A DNA stretch of 64,000 nt from assembly GCF_964656455.1 (NCBI RefSeq), contig NC_135719.1:134663284-134727283 (forward strand). The letters are read 5' to 3'. Source of the DNA: Halichoerus grypus. Its lineage: Eukaryota; Chordata; Mammalia; Carnivora; Phocidae. A model generated the notes under the pieces. It did no database searches, was not told the DNA's origin, and worked only from the letters and a program-made list of their open reading frames with translations. Positions 24,109 through 35,699 of the stretch are shown here, one piece after another (within the stretch, counting starts at the first letter, position 1; each line of letters opens with the position of its first letter). Both the position numbers and the translations under genes were made by a program.

Positions 24109-24830
24109 AGTATGATAGTTAATTTTATGTGTCAATTTGACTGGGCCACAAGGTACCTGGATATTTTGTCAAACATTATGCTGAGGGGCACCTGGGTGGC
24201 TCAGTCAGTTAAGCGTCTGCCTTCAGCTCAGGTCATGATCCCAGGGGCCTGGGATCAAGCCCCATGTCAGGCTCCCTGCTCAGCGGGGAGTCTGCTTCTC
24301 TCTCTGCCTCTCCCCCTGACTTGTGCTGTCTCATGCTCTCTCTCTCTCTCTCTCTCTCAAATAAATCAATAAAATCTTTTAAGAAAATTATTCTGGTTTT
24401 GGCTATGAGGGTGTTTGTTGATGAGATGAACATTTAAATCAATAAACTGAGTAAAACAGATTGCTGTCCCCAATGTGGGGGGCCTCATCTAATCAGTCGA
24501 AGGCCTGACTGGAACAAAAAGGCAAAAGGTTGATGGATGGTCGCCCTGTGTAAGAAAGAATTCTTTTTGCCTGACTGCCTTCAAATTGTGACACTGAATT
24601 TTTCCTCCTTTCATACTCAAGCCAAAATCTTGGCTCTTCCTGAATCTTAAGCCTGCTGGCCTTTGGACAGGAACTACATGATTGATTCTCCTGGATCTTC
24701 AACTTGTTGACCGCCCTGCAGACTTGGGATTTATCCACCTCCACAATTTCATGAGACAATTCCTTATAAGAAATCTCTTTATATATTTCTCCTACTTGTT
24801 CTGTACTTCTTTACTGAAGGAATAAACTAT
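24109..24830 (+). repeat. Ancient interspersed repeat (LTR-like)
   Basis: Contains the common mammalian repeat blocks 'ttaattttatgtgtcaattt', 'gactgggccacaaggt', 'aaactgagtaaaacagattg', 'ggcctcatctaatcagtcga' and 'aattccttataagaaatctc' in the usual order, split by a SINE at 24185-24385. Ends near an AATAAACT at about 24821. Subfamily not assigned. The minus 88-codon frame at 24493-24759 lies within it. Confidence 0.6.
24185..24385 (+). mobile_element. Can-SINE (SINEC)
   Basis: Plus-strand copy with (TC)n middle. The host repeat resumes after the tail; short imperfect duplication ATTATGCTG / ATTATTCTG. Confidence 0.94.
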
Positions 24831-25063
24831 AACAACAACAGCCAAAAGAGTCACCAGTTCAAATTTTTCTTTTCTATATATAAATACCTAGTTTGAGTGA
24901 TTCACTTGATGATCTGTCATTCTTCTCATCCTTATTTTTTAATCCCCCATTATTTAATTAATATTGCTGAGATCTTGGAACATTGATAAATAATAAAAAT
25001 AGCTAATAAAAATTTTAAAAGATTACCAACACATACCACCGTTCATTCTAAAAGCTATATCTA

Positions 25064-25265
25064 GGGGCACCTGGGTGGCTTAGTCATTAAGTGTCTGCCT
25101 TCGGCTCGGGTCATGATCCCAGGGTCCTGGGATCGAGCCCCACATTGGGCTCCCTGCTCAGCGGGAAGCCTGCTTCTCCCTCTCCCACTCCCCCTGCTTG
25201 TGTTCCCTCTCTTGCTGTGTCTCTCTCTGTCATATAAATAAATAAAATCTTAAAAAAAAAAAAAT
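25064..25265 (+). mobile_element. Can-SINE (SINEC)
   Basis: Well conserved plus-strand copy; perfect 14-bp duplication AAAAGCTATATCTA at 25050-25063 and 25266-25279. Confidence 0.96.
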
Positions 25266-25359
25266 AAAAGCTATATCTATTGGTTTATTTAGTCCTGGCA
25301 GTAATTATATGTGGTAAATATTAATGTTATCCTGGAAAAAAGCAAATATATTTTGTGAG

Positions 25360-25590
25360 ACAAAATATATCCTTTATGCCAGTTCCTATGCTATGCATTT
25401 TATATAAATTATTACATTAAAATTTTACTATAAGCCCACAAGTTACAGATGTAACACCGTCATTCAGTAATTTTAATAATCTGTTCAACAATGTGGGAGA
25501 TGTCAATCTGAAACTCATGGGTCCAAGTAAATCCAAGACTCTTTCCCTCCAGTATTCTAACTGGGTTAAGGCTAAGATTGGACTCATGGT
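25360..25590 (-). repeat. MIR-like SINE fragment
   Basis: 'gccagttcctatgctatgca', 'acagatgtaacaccgtcatt', 'ctgaaactcatgggtcca' follow the reversed MIR layout with heavy divergence. Confidence 0.4.
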
Positions 25591-25599
25591 AGAAAGATG

Positions 25600-26531
25600 C
25601 ATCTTCTTTTCACCTAAGTAAGCACTATGGAGCTTAGTCTTTAGAGACCATGACTATACTTTTTAGGCCTATTTCAAGGTCTGTCCAGATAGAACATTGT
25701 GAGCTCGTCTGAGATTCTGTACACTGAAAGCACTGAGTGAGCGCTTATCAAAAGGGATTGATAAATAACAAAGCCTGGGAACATGGAGATCTTAAAAAGC
25801 AATAGCCTTAAAAAATTCAAAAGAAAACAGAACTTGAGCTACAACCAACATGAATTTAAAGCATGTGTGAAAAAGAAACACATGTTCATGCCTGAAAATC
25901 TGCCATTCCATGAGATCGTCCCTTAGTGTTTCTCTCTCTCTCGAGTATACTCTGTGTTTATTTATTGCTTCTGAACCACTGCAGAAAGTCTCCTGACTCT
26001 AAGTTGAGTCACCATCCTTAATAACATAGTGACATGTCTATTGGGTTATATTTCATCAACGTACAATTCCATCCATTGTGTATTTTGTCCAATCCTCCAA
26101 TATATCTGATGATGTGTTTTTCTATCTAATTATGTTTCCAAATATTAGCAGAGATAGAATTGTCTACATCCCTAAGAAAAGAAAAGCTCTCATACTATTC
26201 TGAGTCTTTTTTTAAAGGAACAGCCCTGCGCATTTTGCCCTAAGGCATTTTCATTGTGTGTTGCCTGCTCAAAGGCCACGTGACCTTTGCAGATGGAAAA
26301 TATGTACCATCCAGTAAGGGCCACACATTCAGTAGTTGCCACCTGGATTCTAGTTTAAAGAACATATTCCTGTTCCTGCTCCTTCTGTGTTAGAAGGTTT
26401 AGTAGATGCCTCAGTGGAATGGGCCAGCCACCACACGTTTCTTCCCCTCTATCTAGGCTTTCAAACTAGATTTAATGACCCAACCACTTACATTGTTTTA
26501 TTAGAAAATAATTTCTAAATAGAGCCCCAAT
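25600..26531. other. Unassigned DNA
   Basis: No gene, RNA gene or clear transposon seen. Confidence 0.5.
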
Positions 26532-26539
26532 TCATTATT

Positions 26540-26757
26540 TTTTTATTTTTTCTTTTATTTTTTTTTTTAAAGATTTTATTTATTTATTTGACAGAGAGAG
26601 ACACAGCGAGAGAGGGAACACAAGCAGGGGGAGTGGAAGAGGGAGAAGCAGGCTTCCCGCGGAGCAGGGAGCCCGATGTGGGGCTCGATCCCAGGACCCC
26701 GGGATCATGACCTGAGCCAAAGGCAGACGCTTAACGACTGAGCCACCCAGGCACCCC
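26540..26757 (-). mobile_element. Can-SINE (SINEC)
   Basis: Minus-strand copy of the variant with 'cacagcgagagagggaacac' in the middle; duplication TCATTATT at 26532-26539 and 26758-26765. Confidence 0.95.
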
Positions 26758-26765
26758 TCATTATT

Positions 26766-28945
26766 CTTTTAAAGTTCTTTGGAAGAATAGAGTTTCGCCT
26801 TGAATTATTTCACAGTGATTTAAATTGTTCAATATGTAAAATTAAGCTGACATAGAATATAAGACACTGAAGCCACTGTTTCTTAGAGATATTCAAATGT
26901 TGTGTATGAGGGTAATAATACTGGTTGATACAAGCCATGTGAAGATCTCAAAACATTTTTACATTTCTTTTACTAATACTATCCCAATTTTGCTGAATTA
27001 CTATCTTGTGCTTGTTGTTTTTGATTCCACTTGATGCATATTTAGGTGATTACATATCCATTATTAAAATGTAGAAGAGTCAAATTTTGCATAGTTCCGG
27101 GAGATCTGAAAGAGATACTCATATTCCTATAAAGAAACAAATCTGAAAATGTCTCCTTCTCTTTTCTGGGGACAAGTGTAGAGAAGTCTGGAGAAATCTT
27201 CTGAAGATAATAACCATTTCCCTCTGATGATCATACTATCTGATGAAGGTGAAAAATAATTCTGGGTTTTCACTTAATTTCTTGGCATCTACACAAGCTT
27301 TGCATATTTATATGATGCATGATCATGGTTAGAAATGTTTTTAAAAATATTCTTGAAGAGAAAAATATCACTATAACTCTAACATCATGATATATGATAT
27401 AAGCTTAAGACTATGAATAAATTATTTTCAAATAATATGTCACCCTATGCCAACTTAAATTTGGTCATTTTTTTAACCAAAATATTACTTACAAAGTCAG
27501 AGGTGGGTTCTTGGTCTTTCCTTCAAACAACTGTTAATATGAGTATTTAAAATCTGAATTACAGAACAGAGTTTGAGGAGTAGAGAGGGCTTTTGGGAAA
27601 AGCTTTAAGCTTGGGGCAAACTATCTCTTTCTTATCTACAGTTCCTTGTAATGACCATACAGTAGAGAATGATGTGAGACTATTGTTTACAAACACAGGT
27701 AGTTATAGGAAAATTGTAAGGCAGGGTTGAATTAGTCAAAAAATAAACATATATGCTATATGTTCACTTCAATAAATTAGGTGAGGTGATGACGAAAAAG
27801 GGTTTTAGCTAAAATTATTAAGAGTAAGTTGGGGCACAGATATTTCCTTAAGAAGAGGGGAATAGCTATACTAACATAAAAATTACCTGTCTAGACGGAG
27901 GGCCAGGAGTACAGAAAAAACAGGTGGAACCATCCCACACCAGGGACATCAGGATTCCAACTACACACACATGGGTCTAAGAGTTAAATTTGCACCATTC
28001 ATCAGATTATAAACTGATGACATGACAATCTCTACCAAGACACCAAAGTGGACACCCTTCCCAACTTTTTTTACTCTAGGTTGAAATCCCATGGGCAACA
28101 CCACAATTTGCCCGCTCTCTTACCTACAATGATTAGAGATCTGTTGGTGCTTGCTATATTAGCCATGACCTGTGAGTGGGGGCAAAGTTTGGAAAGCGAC
28201 ATTTCATTTTCCTAAGACAAAGCCCAGGAACACAAAGTTTCCATGCCCTTTTCCTGTCTGTTTTTTTTCATCTCTCTTTAAAACGTTGATTTCCTGGTAA
28301 ACAGATATGAGACATATTAATTGGCGTCCTGGCAGGAAGCAGATGGCATAGTCAAACCAATGATTTGAAGAAATTTAAGTAAAAAGACTATTTAAAAGGG
28401 GCTTTGGCAGAATTCAGGAATATCAGTATAGGAAAGTGGAGTACCCTGGAGCTCGTGACAGCCCTAGAGGGGCAAAAAGTTGTAGAAGTTCAAGGGATTT
28501 GGAGAAAGGTCACTGTTAGGACAAGAGCCTGGTGAGGAAGGCAGCCAGACATTAGTCACCTAGCAGAGAGGAAGCTGGCCTCAGGTCCTCTCATTAACTT
28601 GCCTCTTGTTGGCTAAAACCCACACAATGACAGAGGGTAAGAGATCTTTTGATAGAATCCACAAGTCTCATCCATCAGGGGCCAGAGCAGAGTGGAAAAG
28701 GAAACACTGAAGATCTTCAAGCGCAAAAATGTTCTCTAAGACATAAGAACAGAATAAACAAACTTTTAAGGAACCTTCACATTTGCTTTGGAGCAAAACT
28801 ATCTGAGGCAAACAATATGTTTAGTAATTTTTCTTTAGATTTTTGAAACTCTATTACCGTTAATTGCAATACTCAAGACAGCATCAATTTATAATGGAAC
28901 TTATCCACAATGTATAAGGAGTTCAGAGAAGCTGGGGTAAAATAG
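26766..28945. other. Unassigned DNA
   Basis: About 2.2 kb with no gene or recognisable transposon. The plus frame 28649-28846 (65 codons) has no recognised product. Confidence 0.5.
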
Positions 28946-28962
28946 GGGAAAATGTAGATTTA

Positions 28963-29122
28963 TTTATTTATTTTATTTATTTATTTTTTTGACAGAGAGA
29001 GACACAGCGAGAGAGGGAACACAAGCAGGGGGAGTGGGAGAGGGAGAAAGAGAAGCAGGCCTCCCGCTGAGCATGGAGCCTGAGGGCAGACGCTTAATGA
29101 CTGAGCCACCCAGGTGCCCCAA
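28963..29122 (-). mobile_element. Can-SINE (SINEC) with internal deletion of the box B region
   Basis: Minus-strand copy with head and tail intact but lacking about 50 bases that normally run from the GGTCATGATCCCAGG block to GATCGAGCCCC, which includes RNA polymerase III box B. The duplication GGGAAAATGTAGATTTA (28946-28962 and 29123-29139) is perfect, so the deletion happened in or before the inserted copy. Confidence 0.93.
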
Positions 29123-29139
29123 GGGAAAATGTAGATTTA

Positions 29140-31180
29140 AAAGCTAATTGCACAGGTCAGCAGCAGCTGAGGAGGTACTCCTCTGCTCAGGGTAGAATTC
29201 TCTGGAATCTGGCCTAGGTTTGAAACTTGACCTCTGTCTGACTTCACCAGGCTTTTCTTCTCTTATCACCCAATGTAAGGATTTATTGAATGTTTTCTGA
29301 AATTACAGCACCTAGCCAATTCATCTGAATTTTTTTCTTTCCAATTAGTTCTCTGTGGAGAACCTGGTGGTATCTGTGAATCTCTCCACAATCTTCATTC
29401 TGTCTTCCCTCCCTTCTCTATTACTTAGCAAAAACTTCTGGTCTGAGCTGTATGGAGGAGGCAAAGTGAGCCCTGCAGTACTTGCTTTCTCTACCCACAG
29501 AGATTTTTTGAGCTAATCATATCATGTACATTGCTCTAAGAGGGGTAGGGTGGGGATAGTAAGGGGGCAGATATGCAAACATTGCACAGGTATCTAATAA
29601 GGTCTAGAAGAGAGATACGCACAGTGAGCATCCAGCATACATAGGAAGGGTAATTTATGAAAAAGCAATTTGGGGGGCTCTCTGTACGCTATATGACAAT
29701 CGTTAAGCAAATAAATTCAATTCAACAACGTGTTTGTATATGGTAGTATGAATTTGCCCTCAGTGAATTGTTAGGTGTTACAGAGGGAAAAATGTCTATA
29801 GTACATGGTTAAGATGACATGAAAATCCATTAAGCGATGAATTACAGACTGTGTTGTATTGTTGTTTAAGTGCCCAGTGAGTGGTACTGGCATTAAGTAT
29901 TGAAAGAGAACTCTATATAACAAGAAAGCTTAAAGAAGATGAAGGTCAGACCATAAGCTTAGAAACAGGGACTGCAAAGATTGTAAGAGGAGATGGTTTT
30001 CCAAAGGAAGTATAAACATCTACCCCTTTCAAACTAGAGTGATAAAGAATTACAGCAGCAGCAGAGTTGGCAAGAATAACAAGATTCCTGACCTCCAAAA
30101 TCTTCCCTATCTATAACGCTCATGGATTTCCATCTGTCTTAGCACAGATAAGAATATGAATTCTTTCTCAGTGTGGTCTTATTTATCTGATATGTGTCAT
30201 AATTTATAGTGTCTAAGCAATATGAAACTATGGCCATTTGGGGTTCAGTTTGGGGTAAATCTAGAATGCTTGTATTAAATCTGTTTCTGTATTTGTGTAT
30301 GAGTATATATAAAATATCAGATTTCTAAATATGAATATCCACATACACAAATATGATTATATTTATAGTATTATCAAGTGTTTCTGAGCCTGCAGTATTA
30401 TGAATAATGTACTGTTAGACATATAAATACCACCCAGGTTTTAAAAGCCTAGTAAATGTTATATAATCATTCTAAACATTTTACTAGAAACTTTCAGTTT
30501 CCTCTGCTTTGTTAACTCTTCATCCATATTCATTTCTCATAAAAGCATAGTATGTTTATCCTGGTTGGACTTATAATTTCTCTCTTTCTGCTTGATTATT
30601 TAATTCAATATCAGAATTGCTTGGTTTGGCAAGATCTTTAAGCATCTGGGAAGTTAAATCATGCATAGAGAATTACATTTTGCTTTTTTATGAGGGTAGG
30701 TCTTATTTGTATATATTGTCTCTATTGTAACACATAGCCAATACAGTCTTCCATTTCGTGAATGTCCAAGAAGACAAAGTTCTTTGTATTTGGGGGCATC
30801 CTTGGAAAATGTGCAACTACCAAAGTTAGCGATCAGATTCTGGATGCTCTTTGTTTATTAACACTCATTGCCTTTGTTCAGGGCTACATGATTACCATTT
30901 TCTCAGTTATTGGAGACTCTTCCCATCCTTCTCCCCTCTAAAGTGTTTGTAAAGTTTAAAACCCCAGTGTTTTCTACTTATGGTAAAGCAAATTTGCCCA
31001 CACAATCTGTCAAAAATGCTTAAATGGTTCTTGAATGTCTGTTGTTTAAATTCCTTAACATGGCATTGGAAACGTTTCACAATGGCATTTAACATCTCTC
31101 TTACATTTTTTTTCTCAGTACACCCATATCTCCATTGACCACATAGACTTGCCAATAAGACTCTGTAGTTGTTACTAGGT
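29140..31180. other. Unassigned DNA
   Basis: No gene or clear transposon. The minus 82-codon frame 30907-31155 is isolated and without recognised domains. Confidence 0.5.
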
Positions 31181-31184
31181 TTTT

Positions 31185-31300
31185 GTTTTGTTTTGTTTTA
31201 ATTTTTTAATTTTTATATTTTTTATTTTTTTTATTATGTTATGTTAGTCACCATGCAGTACTTCATTAGTTTTTTGTTGTTGTTGTTCTTGTTGTTGTTT
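31185..31300 (-). mobile_element. Very short L1 3' terminus
   Basis: T-rich run followed by 'ttattatgttatgttagtca' and 'ccatgcagtacttcattagt', the extreme 3' end of the carnivore L1, reversed. The same block recurs at 31358-31404 in the next element. Followed at 31301-31325 by a MIR-like scrap ('cacacagtagcagagctggg'). Confidence 0.75.
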
Positions 31301-31328
31301 CACACAGTAGCAGAGCTGGGATTTATTT

Positions 31329-31955
31329 TGTTGTTGTTGTTGTTGTTTTCTTTCTTTTTTTTATTATGTTATGTTAATCACCATACATTACATCATTTGT
31401 TTTTGATGTAGTGTTCCATGATTCGTTGTTTGCGTATAACACCCAGTGCTCATTGCAATACGTGCCCGCCTTAATACCCATCACCAGGCTAAACCATCTC
31501 CCCCAAACCCCTCCTCTCTGAAACTCTCAGTTTGTTTCCTGGAGTCCATAGTCTCTCATGGTTCATCTTCCCCTCTGATTCACCCCCTTCATTTTTCCCT
31601 TCCTTCTCCTAATGTCCTCCATGCTATTCCTTATGTTCCACATATCAGTGAAACCATATGATAATTGCCTTTCTCTGCTTGACTTATTTCACTTAGCATA
31701 ATCCCCTCCACTTCCATCCATGTCAATGCAAATGGTGGGTATTCATCCTTTCTGATGGTTTAGTAATATTCCATTATATATATTTATCTTCTTTATCCAT
31801 TCATCTGTTGAAGGCATCTGGGATCCTTCCACAGTTTGGCTATTGTGGACATTGCTGCTATGAACATTGGGGTGCATGTGCCTCTTCTTTCACTATATCT
31901 GTATCTTTGGGGTAAATACCCATTTGTGCAATTGTTGGGTCATAGGGTAGTTCGG
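31329..31955 (-). mobile_element. Young-type carnivore L1 3' end
   Basis: Reversed L1: (TTG)n and poly(T) tract, then the terminal 3' UTR through 'cttatttcacttagcataat', 'ttagtaatattccattatat', 'tttggctattgtggacattg', and 'ggtaaatacccatttgtgca'. It stops at about 31953 within the ORF2 end and passes directly into a tRNA-derived segment instead of further L1. Confidence 0.88.
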
Positions 31956-31956
31956 A

Positions 31957-31994
31957 ACTCCAGTGGCGCAATCGGTTAGCGCACAGTACTTATA
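31957..31994 (+). pseudogene. 5' half of tRNA-Ile(UAU), joined to L1
   Basis: 38 bases match the 5' half of tRNA-Ile(UAU): acceptor-strand CTCCAGTGGC, D-arm AATCGGTTAGC, and anticodon loop CTTATA with anticodon TAT at 31991-31993. It ends at about nucleotide 37, just 3' of the anticodon, where this tRNA's intron begins. Three differences from the sequence as I remember it are all G to A, two of them at former CpGs, as expected from decay. No 3' half follows. Its orientation is opposite to the L1 it abuts. It is too incomplete to be a functional tRNA gene. Confidence 0.85.
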
Positions 31995-32211
31995 CTGAGT
32001 AAGTTTTGTAATTTGTATCTCCATGCATTTAGTCATGCTGTACTTGGTCCCTGCAATGACATCTCCCCTCCCTTGCTTTTGTAATGTCTGTCCTTTTATG
32101 CCAAAATTAAATCTTCTGGCCATGATCTTCTTCTTTTCTATTTATTCATGTTCCATTTATACTCCAGTAAAACATCTGTTATTCTTGGTTCTGTTATAAT
32201 AATTTGTGTAC

Positions 32212-32229
32212 ATCTCTCTCTCTCTCTCA
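32212..32229 (+). repeat. (TC)n microsatellite
   Basis: About nine CT units next to the L2 start. Confidence 0.85.
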
Positions 32230-33640
32230 CTGGCCAACACTTTACTCAAAAAACACTTAGTATGTCTCTACTGTGGGCCATGTTATTTTACTAAGAGTTT
32301 GGAAACCAAGTAAAATACAACAGAATCTTTGTACTAAGAGAGTTATTATTTTCAATTTAGTGGATCAACAGCTAAACAAATGATTATGAAACAATCTAAC
32401 CACTTATAAAAGAATATATAAAATGTTATATAAAAAGAAAAGAAATACTACCAAAGTCTGCCTTTGAGAGTAAGGGAATTCTTCATTAATAACAGATTAA
32501 TAAAACTCAGTCTTTACAGATGAAGAGAAAATTCAGGTAAAAATGAGGCAGGTTTCCTAGAAAATAAACAGATAAATTGGGAAAATTGGATTGTGAGATG
32601 CATAAAAAGGATTAAGTAAAGTTAGGTTCAGAGTGCTTATAGAGGAAATGCCGAAGTCAGGTCATAAAAAGCCTTTTGTGCCCTACTAAGGCCGTTAAGG
32701 ATAGATGGGGAAGAACTGAAAAAATTCTTAGCTGAACAGAGATTTGTGTATCTGAAACACTGCCCAGGCCGTGGTGCAGAGAGAGAATAGCTTCAAGTAA
32801 ATTAAACTGGAGAAAGGAAGTAAAATTATAGGACTGCTTCTGAGGTTCAAGTGAGACATGATTAAATAATGGACCATGACAGTGGCCTTGATCGTGGAGA
32901 AGGGAGGCAGATTAGAGGACAAAGAGAGATAGCCGGTATTAATGGCAGGGTTTAGTGGCTAGTTGACTCCAGGAAAAAGAGAGATGGGGAGTTGAAACCA
33001 TTCTCTGGGTTGGGACGGAACAACTAGAGAAGCAGGCAGTCCTTTCACCAAGACACGGAATAAGGGGAAAGGCTGGTAAAAGAAGAAAAAGAATGAGGTT
33101 GTTTCAGGACAGGCTGAGTTTAAGGTGCATTTAGAATTTTCACCTTGAGCTGTCAATTTGGAGGATGGAATAAAATTGAAGAGCTCAAGAGAGTATGAAG
33201 GTGTTGATTTAGGACTTGGAAGTAACACAGGTAATTAAAGTGGAGGCATGCAATGGAGTGTCCAGGGTAAGATTATGGAGTAAAAAGGATCAGAGAGAAC
33301 TAAAAACTTACAACATGTAAGGAGCCAAGGGAAGCGTATGATCAGTAAAAATAAAAGATGAAGAAGGAGGTTTCTGGGGAGTGTGGAGTAATGGAAGATA
33401 AAAAAAGGAGAAAGTTTTCAATGCCGTCACATGCTAGCAAGGTGACAATTAAATATTATCCACTGAATTTGGGAATTCAGGATCTTTGATGTCTTCATTA
33501 AGTCATTTGCAATGGGAGCAAAGCCAATTTTCAGCAATTTGGAAGTGGAGAGGGGAAGACACCACATATTGGATTCTGTTTTTATAAGTTGGGAAATGAA
33601 TAAAAAAAGTACGTGATAGGGCAATAACCAAAGAGAAACA
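32230..33640 (-). repeat. Long L2 LINE copy
   Basis: Reversed L2 from the 3' UTR upwards through ORF2: 'ctctactgtgggccatgtta', 'gtcataaaaagccttttgtg', 'gaagaactgaaaaaattc', 'gactgcttctgaggttcaag', 'ttgactccaggaaaaagaga', 'cttgagctgtcaatttggag'. Heavily mutated with no frame left. The minus frames 32728-32922 and 32959-33228 read in the L2 sense but are broken. Confidence 0.6.
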
Positions 33641-33649
33641 GTATTGTTG

Positions 33650-34300
33650 AATATTTTATTTCTGTTCTTGTTTTATTGGTGAGAGATCTCAAGTAGAACT
33701 ATATTCCTAAGTGAATGACCCAATGGAAAGGAGTAAGTAACTCTCTTGAGAAAGTGGGTATTTGATAGAAGCTGAGTCAAGATGAGTTATACATACTAAA
33801 AGAAAGGTGATGGAATATCTTTGAACAGTGTATGGACAAAGGCAAGATTTGAGATGAAAAAGTGAGACACTCAAGACTCCCCCTCTCCCAGGGATTAGGA
33901 AACTAGGTCATCTGTGATGTGGACAGGAGAAGGGGCCTTTGAAGAAATGAATACATATCTGAAATAACCACAGTATGGATGTGGACAAGGACTTGACCAA
34001 GTACACATGGCAGGATGTCTGCGCAATTTTCAGGGCCCATATGAAGGCAGACACTGTAAAGTTTTAATGGTACCTTTATTAAGAATTGGGTGATTTTTCT
34101 CCCAGGTGCAGAAATAAAAAAGGTAATGGGACAGTTCAAAGAAGATTTGAGGAATTTTAGATTGAATACAATTAAAGCATACGTGTAAGAAATGTTGAAG
34201 TGATCCTATAAAAGATCAGAAGTAATGAACCATGAAGCCTTGAAGCCTTAGAAGTGGGTGGTAAGTTCAGGAAAAATGAGAATTTCCTTTTGCTTGACAC
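33650..34300. other. Unassigned DNA, possibly more L2
   Basis: The purine-rich wording resembles reversed upstream L2 but is too diverged to assign. No gene seen. Confidence 0.35.
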
Positions 34301-34308
34301 AGAAGCCT

Positions 34309-34455
34309 GTTGTTCTCAAACCTATGTGTATATAAGAATCATCAGGGATGTCATGTTAAAAGTGCAAGCTTTCAGGCTGACTCCACAGACTTTAGGGTGA
34401 GTTTTGGGAAACTACATTTTTAAACAATCCCAGATGATGATGCGGAAGGTCCTCA
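34309..34455 (+). repeat. MER5-like (hAT-Charlie) element
   Basis: 'gttgttctcaaacctatgtg', 'aagaatcatcagggatgtca', 'ggctgactccacagacttta', 'cccagatgatgatgc' follow the MER5 order from its 5' end. Confidence 0.65.
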
Positions 34456-34639
34456 ATCAATTTAACTTTTTTTTTTTTTTAAAGAAAGAGAACACTTGGA
34501 AAAGATGTCAGTTGAGAACAAAGATTGGGAATGAGGCTGGAAAGGTAAATGGGGGTGTGTTGTCATGGGACTTAAGTGTTTGTGTTGAAGAATGTAAAAT
34601 TCTTCTCTCAGATAATATATTAGCCTGATGAATTTACAA

Positions 34640-35375
34640 AACAAAACAAAAACTCTAAGAACTAATAAGTGAGTTCAGCCAGGTTGCAGGATACACAATC
34701 AACAAGCAAAAATCAATCACATTTCTACATGCTGACAATGAACATGTGGAAACCAAAATTGAAAACATAATATCGTATACAATCATTCCAGAGAAATGAC
34801 ATACCTACATATAAACTTAACAAAATATGTATGAAAGCTGTATGGTCAAAATTATAAAATACTGAGGAAAGAAATAAAAAAAAGAACTAAATAAATGGAA
34901 GGACATGTTATATTCATGGATGGAAAGACTCTTCTGGTAGAGATGTCAATTTTTTTTCCAAACTTATCTATAGGTTTAATGCAGTTTCCACCAAAACCCT
35001 GGCAAGATTTTGTAGACATAGTTAAACATTCTCAAATGTATAAGGAAAGACACAGGCACTAGAGTAGCTAGAACAATCTTGCAAAAGAATAACATAGAAG
35101 GAATTTTTCCATGCAATATTAAGCCCCGCTGGATTCCTATAGTAACCAAGACTGTGGTCGTGGTGGAGGGACCGACACTTAGACCAATCAAATTGAAGAG
35201 AATTCATGAATAGACCCAGACAGGAATGACCAGCTGGTTTTTGACAAAGGTACAAAGTCAATTCAATGGAGTAGACAGCCTTTCCAATAAATTGTGATGG
35301 AACAATTGGACATCCATAGGGTGGAAAAATCGTGACTGAACCTCACACCTTACACGAATGATATATCAGGTGGAA
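34640..35375 (+). mobile_element. L1 ORF2 fragment
   Basis: Forward L1 ORF2 C-terminal region: an A-rich start, 'caggttgcaggatacacaat', 'cacatttctacatgctga', 'aatggaaggacatgttatat', 'caccaaaaccctggcaagat', 'ctggtttttgacaaaggta'. Several stops and indels. Both ends are truncated. Confidence 0.85.
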
Positions 35376-35484
35376 GTTTTTGCAAGAAAATGGGAACAGG
35401 TTGTCCTTGTCTGGAGCAGAGCTGGCCTTTCTCTCCCTGCCCAGAGCCTCCTGACAGGACTCCATCACCAGCCAATGTCACTCT

Positions 35485-35690
35485 TGAGTTACTTCCATGG
35501 CTCCTCAAAGTACACGTGCATCAGTACTACCTGGAAGGTTTGTTAGAAGACAGACTGCTGGGCCTCACCCCCAGAGTTTCAGATTCTCAGTTGGTCTATG
35601 ATGAGAACCAGGAATTTACACCCTAAGTTGTCCCTAGGGAATGCTGATGTTGCAAGTAGGGAGCCACATTCTGAGAGCTGCTCTTTAGGT
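35485..35690 (+). repeat. MER5-like (hAT-Charlie) element
   Basis: 'catcagtactacctggaagg', 'tgctgggcctcacccccaga', 'gtttcagattctcag', 'ggaatgctgatgttgc' and 'gagccacattctgagagctg' follow the MER5 order to its 3' end. The 35358-35626 open frames run through it. Confidence 0.7.
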
Positions 35691-35699
35691 ATCTACAGA

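Noticed and set aside
24185..24260. SINE heads as tRNA genes
   Set aside because: Can-SINE heads descend from a tRNA but have lost cloverleaf pairing and sit in full SINE bodies with tails and duplications.
25645..25675. Resemblance of 'gactatactttt' to the start of U3 snoRNA
   Set aside because: Only about a dozen bases agree and no later U3 boxes follow, unlike the 31-base perfect U6 match.
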